A stretch of DNA of 64,000 nt, taken from NCBI GenBank assembly GCA_038380795.1, contig CM076261.1, forward strand, positions 96,122,418-96,186,417, given 5' to 3'. How positions within the stretch are numbered: the first letter of the stretch is position 1; each line of letters starts with the position of its first letter. The notes beneath the pieces were generated by a model, which worked only from the letters and a program-made list of their open reading frames with translations, was not told the DNA's origin and ran no database searches. The position numbers and the translations under genes were made by a program. Below, in pieces: positions 40,344-52,509 of this stretch. This DNA is from Pyrocephalus nanus. Taxonomy: Eukaryota; Chordata; Aves; Passeriformes; Tyrannidae.

Positions 40344-43194
40344 GCTGCTCCCGCAGGGGCGGCACAGCCTTGGCCCAGGCCCTTGGGGCATTTCTCAGGC
40401 AGCAGCTCTTGCCTGGCCCAGCCTGGCCAGTCCTGAGCTGGGCGTGTTTTCCTTCCCCAGCTCTGCAATGGCCTGTCCTGCCCTTGAGGCCGTGTCCATC
40501 TGCCCTTGGCGGCAGCTTTTGAGATTCAGTTGGAACTGGCAGGATTTGCATGGCAAGTGCATTTCTGGGAGGTTTGTAGACATTAGCAAAGCTTTGGTGG
40601 CAGAGGTGTCATCACTGAGGTGACCTCATGCCACTCGTGTGCTGTGGTTTGTGGCTCTGTTGTGCAGAGTGATCGCTCTGCTGTGCTCCTGGATGTCCAT
40701 CAGTCGTTGTGCTGCACCCAGGAATGCTGAGGGAGCTGCTTTTTGTTCTTGGGAGGTCCCTCTGCAAGAGCCTGGAAAGGTCCTGGTGCCTGGGAGCACT
40801 TCCTGATGGCTGAAGGAAAGCTCATTCCCCTCCTGTCTTGAACAGGATCCAGAGGGATGATGTGGAAAGCTTGAGGTCTGTCAGGCTGAGCTCCTTCCCA
40901 CTGTTCCATTCCATTTGGTTCTTCCAACGTTGTCCAGCAGCAGATTCTGTCATTGAAACCGTGTTTCTTCAGCTCAGGAAGAATGCAGTGCACAAAGAGC
41001 ACACACAGGCTGGATAATCTTTTTGCCCGGGCCGGTCTATGACCTTAATTTACATATTCAGCCTTTGTGTCATAAGGTTTTGTAGCTTTTAACCTGTAAA
41101 TTTTGATATGCTGTAGCTCTGAGCCAAAGCCAGTAATTGCCATTAGAAGGTCAATGTGCTCCTCTTGACTCCTCTGCAATGGTGGGGGTGTTCCTGTGTG
41201 ACCCAGGGAAGCAGGAAAGCCTCAGCAGTGCAGCTGCTGCTCCAGGATGTGGTTCAGGAGCTGTTTTGGGTGAGCTGATGTTGTGAACCTTCCAGGCTGG
41301 AGCTTTGGTCTTTCACCATTTCCATCCATTCCTGTGTTCTGCCAACCCTGCCAGGGGAAAAGAGGAGCCTTCAGGAGAGGGCAATTTGCAGGTGAGAGTG
41401 GCTGCACGATGGCCTTTGGCTCTTGCTGGCCACTTGTGCTGCTGGCAGAGCAAGGATCAAAATGTGGGAGAGAAGTGGGGCTGCCAGGGAGCCCTGGGGC
41501 CAGCGCTGGGGATGGGTCAGCAGGCAGATGGAGCCCCAGTCACTGTCCCCCTTGGAGCTCTGGCATCCCCCAGTTCTTCACCCAGGGCTGCCTGTGCTGC
41601 TGATCCCCAGCTGGACAATTGTCCTGTCCAGGAGGGTCCAGTGAGGGACAGGATCATCAACCTGACTGAAGTGCCAAGGAATTGTGTTCCTCACATTCCC
41701 TTCATCTGTGAGTGGAGGGGCAGAAACACAGGAGGATATGAAATCAGCCAGGAGAGACTTTCCCTGAGTGACCCCACCCTGGCTGTGCCTGATGGTCTCA
41801 TTGTCCTTCCAGTGCCTTCCAGTCCCACCCTGTAGGATCTTCTCCATCGTTGTTCTGGGTCCTCAGAGCAGCCTGGCAGGTGTGCAGTTCCTGCCTCCTC
41901 CCTGAGTGCCTGTGATAACTGGGGCTGAGTTGGGTGATTGCAGTGTCCCCAAAGGCCTGTGGTGACTGCCAGCAGGTGCCGAAATGCAGGCGAGCTGAGT
42001 GTGCTGAGGGTTGTCCCCCAGGGCAGCAGAGCTGTTGGGGAGGAAGAGGAGGGGAGGCAGGAAGGGGATCTGTGGCTGGGCCTTGCTGGGGCTGCAGGGC
42101 CTGGCAGGCAAGAGGCAGCTGGGCCAGGGCAGGGCTGGGCTGGGGGTGCCAGGGAGTCAGGGGGTGTCAGGGCTCCCCCCAGAGAGGGGGGTTGTGTCCC
42201 TGCATGTGCAATAGTGCAGGGGAAAGGTGGGCTGAGCCCTGCAGTGCTGAGGGAGGGACCTGATTTTCCAGCCCTGCCCAGAGAGGAATCTGATGGAATT
42301 ATGGAAGGGAAATGCCCAGTCCTGTCTCTGCAGAGGACTCTTTGCTGTGGCAGCAGTGTCTGGGGAGCAATCAGATAGAAAGCAACCCAGCAGATGGACC
42401 TTGTGGTGATGGTGGAGAACCAAAGGATCCTGGAGTGAGTGACTCCAGACCAGGGTAGGGCCACGGGGATTGTGAAGGGGTGCAGGACTTTTTCATAAGT
42501 GGAGAGGGTGAGAGAGTTGGGAACACTTGGGCAGGAGTCAAAAACGTGCTCTGGGTCATGTGAGGTGTGTATGAATGTGTGATGGCAGGAATGAAGGGAA
42601 GGGAACCTGGCTCTTGAGAGTCCTGCACAGTAGCTGGAGAGGTGGATGTGAGCACAAGTGAAAACAAATGCAATTCCATGGGCAAAGAAGAAGTTTGAGG
42701 GTGTTCATAGTGTGGAAGACGTGGTGGAGTCTCCCTCCTGAGAGAGCTAAAACTGAACTGCCCATAGTGCTGGAAATGCGCTCTCTGGCTCTGCTTGTGA
42801 AGAGGAGTTGAAGCACTTCATCTTCAGTGTTCTTGCCAATCTAATTAATCTTGTATCTCTTTTTTCTGGAGGGTTTGAGAATCCTTTTGGGTGAGAGAGT
42901 TTGTGCAGTGTGTGCTGGCCCAGAGAGATTTTGACAGAGGTGTGTGCAGGAGAGCATTGTTGTGGGGAAGCCTTTGGTGTAGCCGGTGAAGGGTTTGTGC
43001 TGTATTTTGGAAGGCCCCCCCCCCGTGCCAGTGTGTGTGCCAGTGGTGGTGGCAAATGTGTTAAGAAAGGTCTTGTGGCCCTTTTCCACCCACTCTGATG
43101 GCCTGTTGAGCCTTGGTGTTGTGCTGCTTCAGATTGTGAGAGCATGGGATGAAACAATTAATAGGAGACATCAGAGGCTGTGATGCAGAAGAAG

Positions 43195-43200
43195 TTTATT
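43195..43200 (-). terminator. Poly(A) signal of FK11
   Basis: AATAAA on the minus strand; long 3'UTR class. Confidence 0.78.
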
Positions 43201-43638
43201 GAGACAAAAGAGAGAAAAGGAACAAGCAGCCAGGGGAAGGGATCTGCTCTGAGGTCCCAGGAGGGCAACCATCAGCCAAATCCTTCCCTGGCAGGAGGTT
43301 TCTGCAGAGCCCCCAGGTCTTCCTGCTGCCCTTGTTGGGAGCAGCCCAGCGGAGGTGGCTGATTGTGTGTGTGTTGTGAGAAGGTGTTTGCAGCAGAGGG
43401 GACTGGGCAGAGCCCAAGTGGCGCTGGAGAGAAGGAAGGGGGAGAAGAGGAGGAGGGAGCTGGGCCATGTTGGCAGCAGCGAGGGCTGGCCCCTTCCCTG
43501 CTTCCTTGGTGGGAACCCTGAGAGCAGGAGCTGGAAGTGCTGAGGCCCTGGGAGAGCCTTGGGCTGGAGATGAATCCCTGTTGGAGGTGGAGGATTGCAG
43601 GTGGTGGGTGGTTGGTGTTGGGGCAGTTGTTTGGGGGC

Positions 43639-43974
43639 TCAGCAGGTGGAGCAGCCCCTGGTGCCGTAGCAGCCCAGGCCTCCCAGGCCGTAGCCAAAGG
43701 CCCGGGCAGAGCCGAGGCCGTAGCCAAAGGCCCCAAAGGCGCCGGAGATGGGCTGTCCCTGGGCATTGAGCTCCGTGCCCAGGGCAGCCCCTGCGGCGGA
43801 TCCGACGGCGGAGCTCTGGGGGAAGGAGGTCATGATGGGCCCTGGCAGGGTGACGCGCACGGGGGAGGGCTGGATGAGGACGGTGGAGTCCTGGCACTGG
43901 GTGACACAGGGCTGGTTGCAGCTGTTGGCCAGCGGGGTGGGTGTGCAGGGGCGGCAGAGGTCGTAGCAGGCCAT
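43639..43974 (-). CDS. Feather-type beta-keratin FK11 (111 aa, long 3'UTR)
   Basis: Variant Thr11, Arg40, Ala60, as FK10. Intron 43995-44238, degenerate TATA 44310-44315, poly(A) signal 43195-43200. It is 3,972 bp from FK10. The units differ by a single-base indel near 42,487 and a few substitutions in the 3'UTR (near 43,360-43,420), so this is a recent tandem copy. Confidence 0.94.
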   Translation of the reverse strand: MACYDLCRPCTPTPLANSCNQPCVTQCQDSTVLIQPSPVRVTLPGPIMTSFPQSSAVGSAAGAALGTELNAQGQPISGAFGAFGYGLGSARAFGYGLGGLGCYGTRGCSTC

Positions 43975-44309
43975 GGGTGTGGTGTGGAGGGGCCCTGTGA
44001 GGGCAGGGAAGAGAAGAGAAGAGGTGAGAAGAGCAGAGCAGAGAGGGGGCTGAGGCAGCGCAGGGCCGTGGGGGTGCGAGGGGCGGTGTTGGCGGAGGGC
44101 GAGGCAGTGGGGAGGCTGCTGTGGGGCTGTGGGGAGGCGTGAGGGCTGCTGAGGCTGGGGCAGAGCGTGCTGGGAGAGAGGGGCCAGGGGGGCGGTGTGG
44201 CAGGAGCAGGAGGGGGTTGTCAGGGGCTGCAGGCTCACCTTGTTGGCGGCACAGAAGGCAGGAGAAGGCGTCAGGAGAAGCGTGGCAGGGAGAGAGGCGC
44301 TGGGCCGGC

Positions 44310-44315
44310 TTTTCT
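44310..44315 (-). promoter_or_regulatory. Degenerate TATA box of FK11
   Basis: CAGAAAAG on the minus strand; ATTTGCAT upstream at 44516-44523. Confidence 0.7.
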
Positions 44316-47167
44316 GCTGCTCCCGCAGGGGCGGCACAGCCTTGGCCCAGGCCCTTGGGGCATTTCTCAGGCAGCAGCTCTTGCCTGGCCCAGCCTGGCC
44401 AGTCCTGAGCTGGGCGTGTTTTCCTTCCCCAGCTCTGCAATGGCCTGTCCTGCCCTTGAGGCCGTGTCCATCTGCCCTTGGCGGCAGCTTTTGAGATTCA
44501 GTTGGAACTGGCAGGATTTGCATGGCAAGTGCATTTCTGGGAGGTTTGTAGACATTAGCAAAGCTTTGGTGGCAGAGGTGTCATCACTGAGGTGACCTCA
44601 TGCCACTCGTGTGCTGTGGTTTGTGGCTCTGTTGTGCAGAGTGATCGCTCTGCTGTGCTCCTGGATGTCCATCAGTCGTTGTGCTGCACCCAGGAATGCT
44701 GAGGGAGCTGCTTTTTGTTCTTGGGAGGTCCCTCTGCAAGAGCCTGGAAAGGTCCTGGTGCCTGGGAGCACTTCCTGATGGCTGAAGGAAAGCTCATTCC
44801 CCTCCTGTCTTGAACAGGATCCAGAGGGATGATGTGGAAAGCTTGAGGTCTGTCAGGCTGAGCTCCTTCCCACTGTTCCATTCCATTTGGTTCTTCCAAC
44901 GTTGTCCAGCAGCAGATTCTGTCATTGAAACCGTGTTTCTTCAGCTCAGGAAGAATGCAGTGCACAAAGAGCACACACAGGCTGGATAATCTTTTTGCCC
45001 GGGCCGGTCTATGACCTTAATTTACATATTCAGCCTTTGTGTCATAAGGTTTTGTAGCTTTTAACCTGTAAATTTTGATATGCTGTAGCTCTGAGCCAAA
45101 GCCAGTAATTGCCATTAGAAGGTCAATGTGCTCCTCTTGACTCCTCTGCAATGGTGGGGGTGTTCCTGTGTGACCCAGGGAAGCAGGAAAGCCTCAGCAG
45201 TGCAGCTGCTGCTCCAGGATGTGGTTCAGGAGCTGTTTTGGGTGAGCTGATGTTGTGAACCTTCCAGGCTGGAGCTTTGGTCTTTCACCATTTCCATCCA
45301 TTCCTGTGTTCTGCCAACCCTGCCAGGGGAAAAGAGGAGCCTTCAGGAGAGGGCAATTTGCAGGTGAGAGTGGCTGCACGATGGCCTTTGGCTCTTGCTG
45401 GCCACTTGTGCTGCTGGCAGAGCAAGGATCAAAATGTGGGAGAGAAGTGGGGCTGCCAGGGAGCCCTGGGGCCAGCGCTGGGGATGGGTCAGCAGGCAGA
45501 TGGAGCCCCAGTCACTGTCCCCCTTGGAGCTCTGGCATCCCCCAGTTCTTCACCCAGGGCTGCCTGTGCTGCTGATCCCCAGCTGGACAATTGTCCTGTC
45601 CAGGAGGGTCCAGTGAGGGACAGGATCATCAACCTGACTGAAGTGCCAAGGAATTGTGTTCCTCACATTCCCTTCATCTGTGAGTGGAGGGGCAGAAACA
45701 CAGGAGGATATGAAATCAGCCAGGAGAGACTTTCCCTGAGTGACCCCACCCTGGCTGTGCCTGATGGTCTCATTGTCCTTCCAGTGCCTTCCAGTCCCAC
45801 CCTGTAGGATCTTCTCCATCGTTGTTCTGGGTCCTCAGAGCAGCCTGGCAGGTGTGCAGTTCCTGCCTCCTCCCTGAGTGCCTGTGATAACTGGGGCTGA
45901 GTTGGGTGATTGCAGTGTCCCCAAAGGCCTGTGGTGACTGCCAGCAGGTGCCGAAATGCAGGCGAGCTGAGTGTGCTGAGGGTTGTCCCCCAGGGCAGCA
46001 GAGCTGTTGGGGAGGAAGAGGAGGGGAGGCAGGAAGGGGATCTGTGGCTGGGCCTTGCTGGGGCTGCAGGGCCTGGCAGGCAAGAGGCAGCTGGGCCAGG
46101 GCAGGGCTGGGCTGGGGGTGCCAGGGAGTCAGGGGGTGTCAGGGCTCCCCCCAGAGAGGGGGGTTGTGTCCCTGCATGTGCAATAGTGCAGGGGAAAGGT
46201 GGGCTGAGCCCTGCAGTGCTGAGGGAGGGACCTGATTTTCCAGCCCTGCCCAGAGAGGAATCTGATGGAATTATGGAAGGGAAATGCCCAGTCCTGTCTC
46301 TGCAGAGGACTCTTTGCTGTGGCAGCAGTGTCTGGGGAGCAATCAGATAGAAAGCAACCCAGCAGATGGACCTTGTGGTGATGGTGGAGAACCAAAGGAT
46401 CCTGGAGTGAGTGACTCCAGACCAGGGTAGGGCCACGGGGATTGTGAAGGGGTGCAGGAACTTTTTCATAAGTGGAGAGGGTGAGAGAGTTGGGAACACT
46501 TGGGCAGGAGTCAAAAACGTGCTCTGGGTCATGTGAGGTGTGTATGAATGTGTGATGGCAGGAATGAAGGGAAGGGAACCTGGCTCTTGAGAGTCCTGCA
46601 CAGTAGCTGGAGAGGTGGATGTGAGCACAAGTGAAAACAAATGCAATTCCATGGGCAAAGAAGAAGTTTGAGGGTGTTCATAGTGTGGAAGACGTGGTGG
46701 AGTCTCCCTCCTGAGAGAGCTAAAACTGAACTGCCCATAGTGCTGGAAATGCGCTCTCTGGCTCTGCTTGTGAAGAGGAGTTGAAGCACTTCATCTTCAG
46801 TGTTCTTGCCAATCTAATTAATCTTGTATCTCTTTTTTCTGGAGGGTTTGAGAATCCTTTTGGGTGAGAGAGTTTGTGCAGTGTGTGCTGGCCCAGAGAG
46901 ATTTTGACAGAGGTGTGTGCAGGAGAGCATTGTTGTGGGGAAGCCTTTGGTGTAGCCGGTGAAGGGTTTGTGCTGTATTTTGGAAGGCCCCCCCCCCGTG
47001 CCAGTGTGTGTGCCAGTGGTGGTGGCAAATGTGTTAAGAAAGGTCTTGTGGCCCTTTTCCACCCACTCTGATGGCCTGTTGAGCCTTGGTGTTGTGCTGC
47101 TTCAGATTGTGAGAGCATGGGATGAAACAATTAATAGGAGACATCAGAGGCTGTGATGCAGAAGAAG

Positions 47168-47173
47168 TTTATT
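47168..47173 (-). terminator. Poly(A) signal of FK12
   Basis: AATAAA on the minus strand; long 3'UTR class. Confidence 0.78.
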
Positions 47174-47611
47174 GAGACAAAAGAGAGAAAAGGAACAAGC
47201 AGCCAGGGGAAGGGATCTGCTCTGAGGTCCCAGGAGGGCAACCATCAGCCAAATCCTTCCCTGGCAGGAGGTTTCTGCAGAGCCCCCAGGTCTTCCTGCT
47301 GCCCTTGTTGGGAGCAGCCCAGCGGAGGTGGCCGATGGTGTGTGTGTTGTGAGAAGGTGTTTGCAGCAGAGGGGACTGGGCAGAGCCCAAGTGGCGCTGG
47401 AGAGAAGGAAGGGGGAGAAGAGGAGGAGGGAGCTGGGCCATGTTGGCAGCAGCGAGGGCTGGCCCCTTCCCTGCTTCCTTGGTGGGAACCCTGAGAGCAG
47501 GAGCTGGAAGTGCTGAGGCCCTGGGAGAGCCTTGGGCTGGAGATGAATCCCTGTTGGAGGTGGAGGATTGCAGGTGGTGGGTGGTTGGTGTTGGGGCAGT
47601 TGTTTGGGGGC

Positions 47612-47947
47612 TCAGCAGGTGGAGCAGCCCCTGGTGCCGTAGCAGCCCAGGCCTCCCAGGCCGTAGCCAAAGGCCCGGGCAGAGCCGAGGCCGTAGCCAA
47701 AGGCCCCAAAGGCGCCGGAGATGGGCTGTCCCTGGGCATTGAGCTCCGTGCCCAGGGCAGCCCCTGCGGCGGATCCGACGGCGGAGCTCTGGGGGAAGGA
47801 GGTCATGATGGGCCCTGGCAGGGTGACGCGCACGGGGGAGGGCTGGATGAGGACGGTGGAGTCCTGGCACTGGGTGACACAGGGCTGGTTGCAGCTGTTG
47901 GCCAGCGGGGTGGGTGTGCAGGGGCGGCAGAGGTCGTAGCAGGCCAT
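47612..47947 (-). CDS. Feather-type beta-keratin FK12 (111 aa, long 3'UTR)
   Basis: Variant Thr11, Arg40, Ala60. Intron 47968-48211, degenerate TATA 48283-48288, poly(A) signal 47168-47173. Its 3' side is the third 3.97-kb unit. Its upstream side (from about 48,465) is the FK8 type, with the 16,110-bp offset. FK8 and FK12 thus share a promoter and upstream region but differ in 3'UTR and at all three variable residues. Confidence 0.94.
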   Translation of the reverse strand: MACYDLCRPCTPTPLANSCNQPCVTQCQDSTVLIQPSPVRVTLPGPIMTSFPQSSAVGSAAGAALGTELNAQGQPISGAFGAFGYGLGSARAFGYGLGGLGCYGTRGCSTC

Positions 47948-48282
47948 GGGTGTGGTGTGGAGGGGCCCTGTGAGGGCAGGGAAGAGAAGAGAAGAGGTGA
48001 GAAGAGCAGAGCAGAGAGGGGGCTGAGGCAGCGCAGGGCCGTGGGGGTGCGAGGGGCGGTGTTGGCGGAGGGCGAGGCAGTGGGGAGGCTGCTGTGGGGC
48101 TGTGGGGAGGCGTGAGGGCTGCTGAGGCTGGGGCAGAGCGTGCTGGGAGAGAGGGGCCAGGGGGGCGGTGTGGCAGGAGCAGGAGGGGGTTGTCAGGGGC
48201 TGCAGGCTCACCTTGTTGGCGGCACAGAAGGCAGGAGAAGGCGTCAGGAGAAGCGTGGCAGGGAGAGAGGCGCTGGGCCGGC

Positions 48283-48288
48283 TTTTCT
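48283..48288 (-). promoter_or_regulatory. Degenerate TATA box of FK12
   Basis: CAGAAAAG on the minus strand; ATTTGCAT upstream at 48489-48496. Confidence 0.7.
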
Positions 48289-49110
48289 GCTGCTCCCGCA
48301 GGGGCGGCACAGCCTTGGCCCAGGCCCTTGGGGCATTTCTCAGGCAGCAGCTCTTGCCTGGCCCAGCCTGGCCAGTCCTGAGCTGGGCGTGTTTTCCTTC
48401 CCCAGCTCTGCAATGGCCTGTCCTGCCCTTGAGGCCGTGTCCATCTGCCCTTGGCGGCAGCTTTTGAGATTTAGTTGTAAGTGGCAGGATTTGCATGGCA
48501 AGTGCATTTCTGGCAGGTTTGTAGACATGAGCAAAGCTTTGGTGGCAGAGGTGTCATCAGTGAGGTGACCTCATGCCACTCGTGTGCTGTGGTTTGTGGC
48601 TCTGTTGTGCAGAGTGAACCCTCTGCTGTGCTCCTGGATGTCCATCAGTCGTTGTGCTGCACCCAGGATTGCTGAGAAGAAATAACCAAAGCCTGGGACA
48701 ATTGGGGTGTCCTCAGTGAGTTCATTCCTTGGCACTGCTGTAGCTTTGTTGGTGGGTGTGTTGTGAGGAGGGGCCCCAAACCATCCCAGCCCTGTCAGGC
48801 TGCTCTGGGCTGGGCAGTTTTGCCGGGTGGGAGGGGCTGCCCCTTCCATCCTGTTCAGTGCCCCCCACCACCTGCCAGCTCCCTGGGCCTGTCTTTCTCC
48901 CTGGCCTTTCTTTGTGCTGTGCTCTGGCTTCCACATCCAGGGGGTCCCAAGGGTTCTCTTGTGGTCCCAAAGACAGGACGGGTGGAAATGGCCTCAAGTG
49001 GCTGAAACCCTGACAGGACATGGTCCTGCCCAGCCTGGTTGAGCTGTCCCTGCTGGGGCAGGTTGGGTTGAACTCTGGGATCTGCTCCACTGCCAGGTGG
49101 GAACAGGATC

Positions 49111-49372
49111 AAGGGGAATGTTTTCCAGCTGAGAGAGGGTGGGGTTAGATGGGATTGTGGGAGGAAATTCTTGGCTGGGAGGGTGGGGAGGCCCTGGCTC
49201 AGGTCACCCAGAGAAGCTGTGGCTGCCCCTGGATCCCTGGAAGTGTCCTAGGCCAGGTTGGACGGGTCTTGGAGCAACCTGGGCTAGTGGAAGGTGTCCC
49301 TGCCCATGGCTGAGGTTGGAACTGGCTGATCTTTAAGGTCCCTTCCCACACAACCATTCTGTGTTGATTTTA
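49111..49372 (+). mobile_element. CR1 3' end (FK12-FK13 interval)
   Basis: Copy of the FK8-FK9 element at an offset of 16,110 bp; the terminus reads CTGTGTTGATTT. Confidence 0.9.
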
Positions 49373-49439
49373 TGGTGTCCTTGCAGAGGTTCCTGGAGCT
49401 CCAGTGTTTGTGACCAGGGAGGTGCCAGTTGAGTGCAGG

Positions 49440-49670
49440 TTAGAAAAAGTGCTGGAGCTGGAGAAGAATGGCTGGGAAGAGGATGTGGGGAACTGCAGGC
49501 CTTTCAGTGTGAGCTCAGTGGTGGGGAAGGTTGTGGAGCAGCTCACCTTGAGTGCCATCCCCCGGCACTTGCAGCCCCAGGAGGTGCTGAGGCCCAGCCA
49601 TTGTGGGTTTGTGCAAGGCAGGTGCTGCTGGAGCAAGGGGAGCTCCTTGCAGGCCAAGGTGAGCGCTGAG
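49440..49670 (+). mobile_element. CR1 reverse-transcriptase fragment (FK12-FK13 interval)
   Basis: Copy of the FK8-FK9 fragment; one substitution gives SVSSVV instead of SVTSVV. Confidence 0.72.
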
Positions 49671-50945
49671 TGGGTGAGGTGGGGTGTGTTTTCCTTCCCC
49701 CAGGGCTCCCTTGGCGTGTGCTCCTCTTGCAGACGTGTCCTGGTGGCGGCAGCTTTGAAGGGAGAGTTGGTGTTTGGGAGGTTGTGTGTGGAATGTGCTT
49801 GTGGGGGCACTTGGCAGCTGCAGACACTGCCCAGGAGAGGTGGGGTGTGCTCAGTGAGGTCCCCTGATGTCCCTGCCGTGCTGTGGTTTGTGGAGTTGTG
49901 GGATTGCATGTGCTGCCCTCGAGGCCGTGTCCATCTGCCCTTGGTGGCAGCTTTGAGGAGTTGGTTTTTGGGAGGCTTGGCTTGTTGGGTGTGTGTCAGG
50001 GAGGGCTGAATAAAGCAAAGGCCAAGGAAATTGGGGGTGCCCTCAGTGAGGTCCCCCCGTGTCCCTGGTGTGCTGTGGTTTGGGGGCCCTTGTGAAGATG
50101 AGGCCCCAAAGCCTCCCAGGCAGAGCTGCCCCCCTGGAGCCGCGGGGAGAGTTTGCAGGGGGTTTGTCAGGCGAGCAGTGAGTGTTGGTGGGCAAGGGGA
50201 AGGCCTGGAGGAAGGTTTGCTGTGTGCCTTGGTGCAGCTGTGGCCTCAGGGCCTGAGGGGCTGCAGCCAGGAATGCTGAGGGAGCTGCCTGATGTGCTGG
50301 GGAGGCCACTGTGCTCCTCTTGCCATCAGCTGCTCCTGGGCACAGTGCCTGGGAGCGCTTGCTGAGGGCTGACAGAGAGCTCCTGCCTTGGTTTCTGGAG
50401 GCAGAGCAGGAGTGAGTGCCTGGAGAAGTGGCCTGTGCTCAGGTGCCCTCATTGCCAGGGTTACGGTGCCTTTGGATCTCTCAGATTTACAGCCCAGGAG
50501 ACTCTGTCCTTGCAACTCTATTTTGTGACCTTGTCAAGAAATACAATGAAGAAGCAACACCAGGGCTTGGTCTCTTTTTGTCCAGGCTGGTCTGTGACAT
50601 CAGTTCAGTAGGTCAGCATTCAGACCATTAAGTTTCATAACTTATAGGCCCTAATTCTTAATACCTTTTTCTTGTGAGAAAAAGCCTCTGATGACCAGAG
50701 GAAGGTCAATGTGCTTCTCTCTCCTCATCTGTCCTGGTGTAAGTGTTCCTGTATCTTTTGGAGAAGCCTCAAAGCTTGAGCAGAGCAGGGGCTGGTGGAT
50801 CTGCTGCGAGTGCTTTTCTGGCTGGGTTGATGTTCTGAACCTTGCACAGGGGAGGTTTGACCTTCACCGTTTCCATCAGGGTCATGGATTAAGGGCAAGC
50901 TCCACAAGACTGTGGATGAGCCCAAGCTGAGTGTTGTGGTTGTTT

Positions 50946-51235
50946 GTGTGGAGAGAAGGGATGGCAGCCAGAGGGGCCTGGACAGGCTGGGCAGGAGGAG
51001 CTGTGTGATCCTCCTGAAATTCCACAGGGCCAAGAGCTGGTGGGTTGTGTGAGTGCCTAAGAGGGCTGTAGGCTGGTGGGGACTGTTTGAGAGCAGCCCT
51101 GTGGAGAAGGCTTGGAGGGCACTGGTGGGTGAAGAAGTGAATGGGAGCCAGGAATGTGCCCTGGCAGCCCAGAAACCCCCCGTGTCCTGGGCTCGTGGCC
51201 ACAGTGTGGGCAGCAGGGAGAGGGAGGGGATTGTT
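50946..51235 (+). mobile_element. CR1 internal fragment (FK12-FK13 interval)
   Basis: Copy of the FK8-FK9 fragment. It retains CAGCCCTGTGGAGAAGG, nearer to the CR1 consensus than the left copy. Confidence 0.7.
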
Positions 51236-51649
51236 GATTTGTGCTGCTTTGTGGTGAGATTGGAGTTGTGTGTTGAGCTGGGAGAGCCTGAGAATGAGGC
51301 AAAGAGGGAGCTGTGGGTGGGATGCAGAGCAGAGCCTTGGGGCTGCTGAAGGGCTGGAGCCCGCGGTGTCCATGGACACTTAAGGCAGCACCCCCTGGGA
51401 GATTGTGTCAGAGGGGTGGGTGGTGTGTCCAAGGCTGTGTTTGGGCAAGGGAAGAGTTTGTGTCCCATTGGGGAAGGCCCTTCTGTGCCAGTGTGTGTTG
51501 ATGCTTGTGAAATATTTCCTAGGAGAGAGCTGGTCCCTTCTCCCCTCATGCGATGGCATCTGGTGCCAGAGCTCTGTGCCCAATGAAGTTCTGAGAGACT
51601 TGGGAGAAGAAAGGCTGAGGAGGCATCTGATGTTTTGCTGCAGGAGAAC

Positions 51650-51655
51650 TTTATT
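51650..51655 (-). terminator. Poly(A) signal of FK13
   Basis: AATAAA on the minus strand; short 3'UTR, FK8/FK9/FK13 subtype. Confidence 0.8.
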
Positions 51656-51803
51656 GAGACAAAAGAGAGAAAAGGCGTGAGACACAAGTGGAATGGATCC
51701 AGTATAAGATGCAAGTAGAGTGATCACATGTTTAGGTCCTTTGGATGTAGCAGGTTTTTCCAGAGCCCTGATCTGGTGGTGTGAGGGGTGTTGTGGAGGG
51801 CCC

Positions 51804-52139
51804 TCAGCAGGTGGAGCAGCCCCTGGTGCCGTAGCAGCCCAGGCCTCCCAGGCCGTAGCCAAAGGCCCGGGCAGAGCCGAGGCCGTAGCCAAAGGCCCCA
51901 AAGGCGCCGGAGATGGGCTGTCCCTGGGCATTGAGCTCCGTGCCCAGGGCAGCCCCTGCGGCGGATCCGACGGCGGAGCTCTGGGGGAAGGAGGTCATGA
52001 TGGGCCCTGGCAGGGTGACGAGCACGGGGGAGGGCTGGATGAGGACGGTGGAGTCCTGGCACTGGGTGACACAGGGCTGGTTGCAGCTGTTGGCCAGCGG
52101 GGTGGGTGCGCAGGGGCGGCAGAGGTCGTAGCAGGCCAT
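51804..52139 (-). CDS. Feather-type beta-keratin FK13 (111 aa)
   Basis: Variant Ala11, Leu40, Ala60, as FK9. Intron 52160-52403, intact TATA 52475-52480, poly(A) signal 51650-51655. It is the only gene on the right half (among FK8-FK15) with an intact TATA form. Its upstream sequence is class A1, as in FK1, FK2 and FK6 (offset 50,425 bp from FK1), while the 3' side is the FK9 block. A private change lies just past the stop codon (GGGCCCTC on plus near 51,799). Confidence 0.95.
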   Translation of the reverse strand: MACYDLCRPCAPTPLANSCNQPCVTQCQDSTVLIQPSPVLVTLPGPIMTSFPQSSAVGSAAGAALGTELNAQGQPISGAFGAFGYGLGSARAFGYGLGGLGCYGTRGCSTC

Positions 52140-52474
52140 GGGTGTGGTGTGGAGGGGCCCTGTGAGGGCAGGGAAGAGAAGAGAAGAGGTGAGAAGAGCA
52201 GAGCAGAGAGGGGGCTGAGGCAGCGCAGGGCCGTGGGGGTGCGAGGGGCGGTGTTGGCGGAGGGCGAGGCAGTGGGGAGGCTGCTGTGGGGCTGTGGGGA
52301 GGCGTGAGGGCTGCTGAGGCTGGGGCAGAGCGTGCTGGGAGAGAGGGGCCAGGGGGGCGGTGTGGCAGGAGCAGGAGGGGGTTGTCAGGGGCTGCAGGCT
52401 CACCTTGTTGGCGGCACAGAAGGCAGGAGAAGGCGTCAGGAGAAGCGTGGCAGGGAGAGAGGCGCTGGGCCGGC

Positions 52475-52480
52475 TTTTAT
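52475..52480 (-). promoter_or_regulatory. TATA-type box of FK13
   Basis: Intact CATAAAAG; class A1 upstream sequence. Confidence 0.8.
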
Positions 52481-52509
52481 GCTGCTCCCGCAGGGGCGGC
52501 ACAGCCTTG

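Larger units (their letters stand above)
39667..43638. repeat. 3.97-kb keratin unit, FK10 copy
   Basis: 3,972 bp from CDS 3' end to CDS 3' end. Near-identical to 43639-47611. The preceding interval 36,541-39,666 upstream of FK9 is also the same sequence. Confidence 0.92.
43639..47611. repeat. 3.97-kb keratin unit, FK11 copy
   Basis: 3,973 bp; differs from the FK10 copy by a one-base indel in an A/T run (near 46,460 against 42,487) and scattered substitutions. A diverged version lies at 60,511-62,255 upstream of FK15. Confidence 0.92.

Noticed and set aside
39224..40468. 414-codon minus-strand frame covering promoter, intron, shifted CDS and long 3'UTR
   Set aside because: It reads the keratin exon in the wrong frame and ignores clear splice sites. 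Its start lies upstream of the TATA position, so it would not be transcribed.
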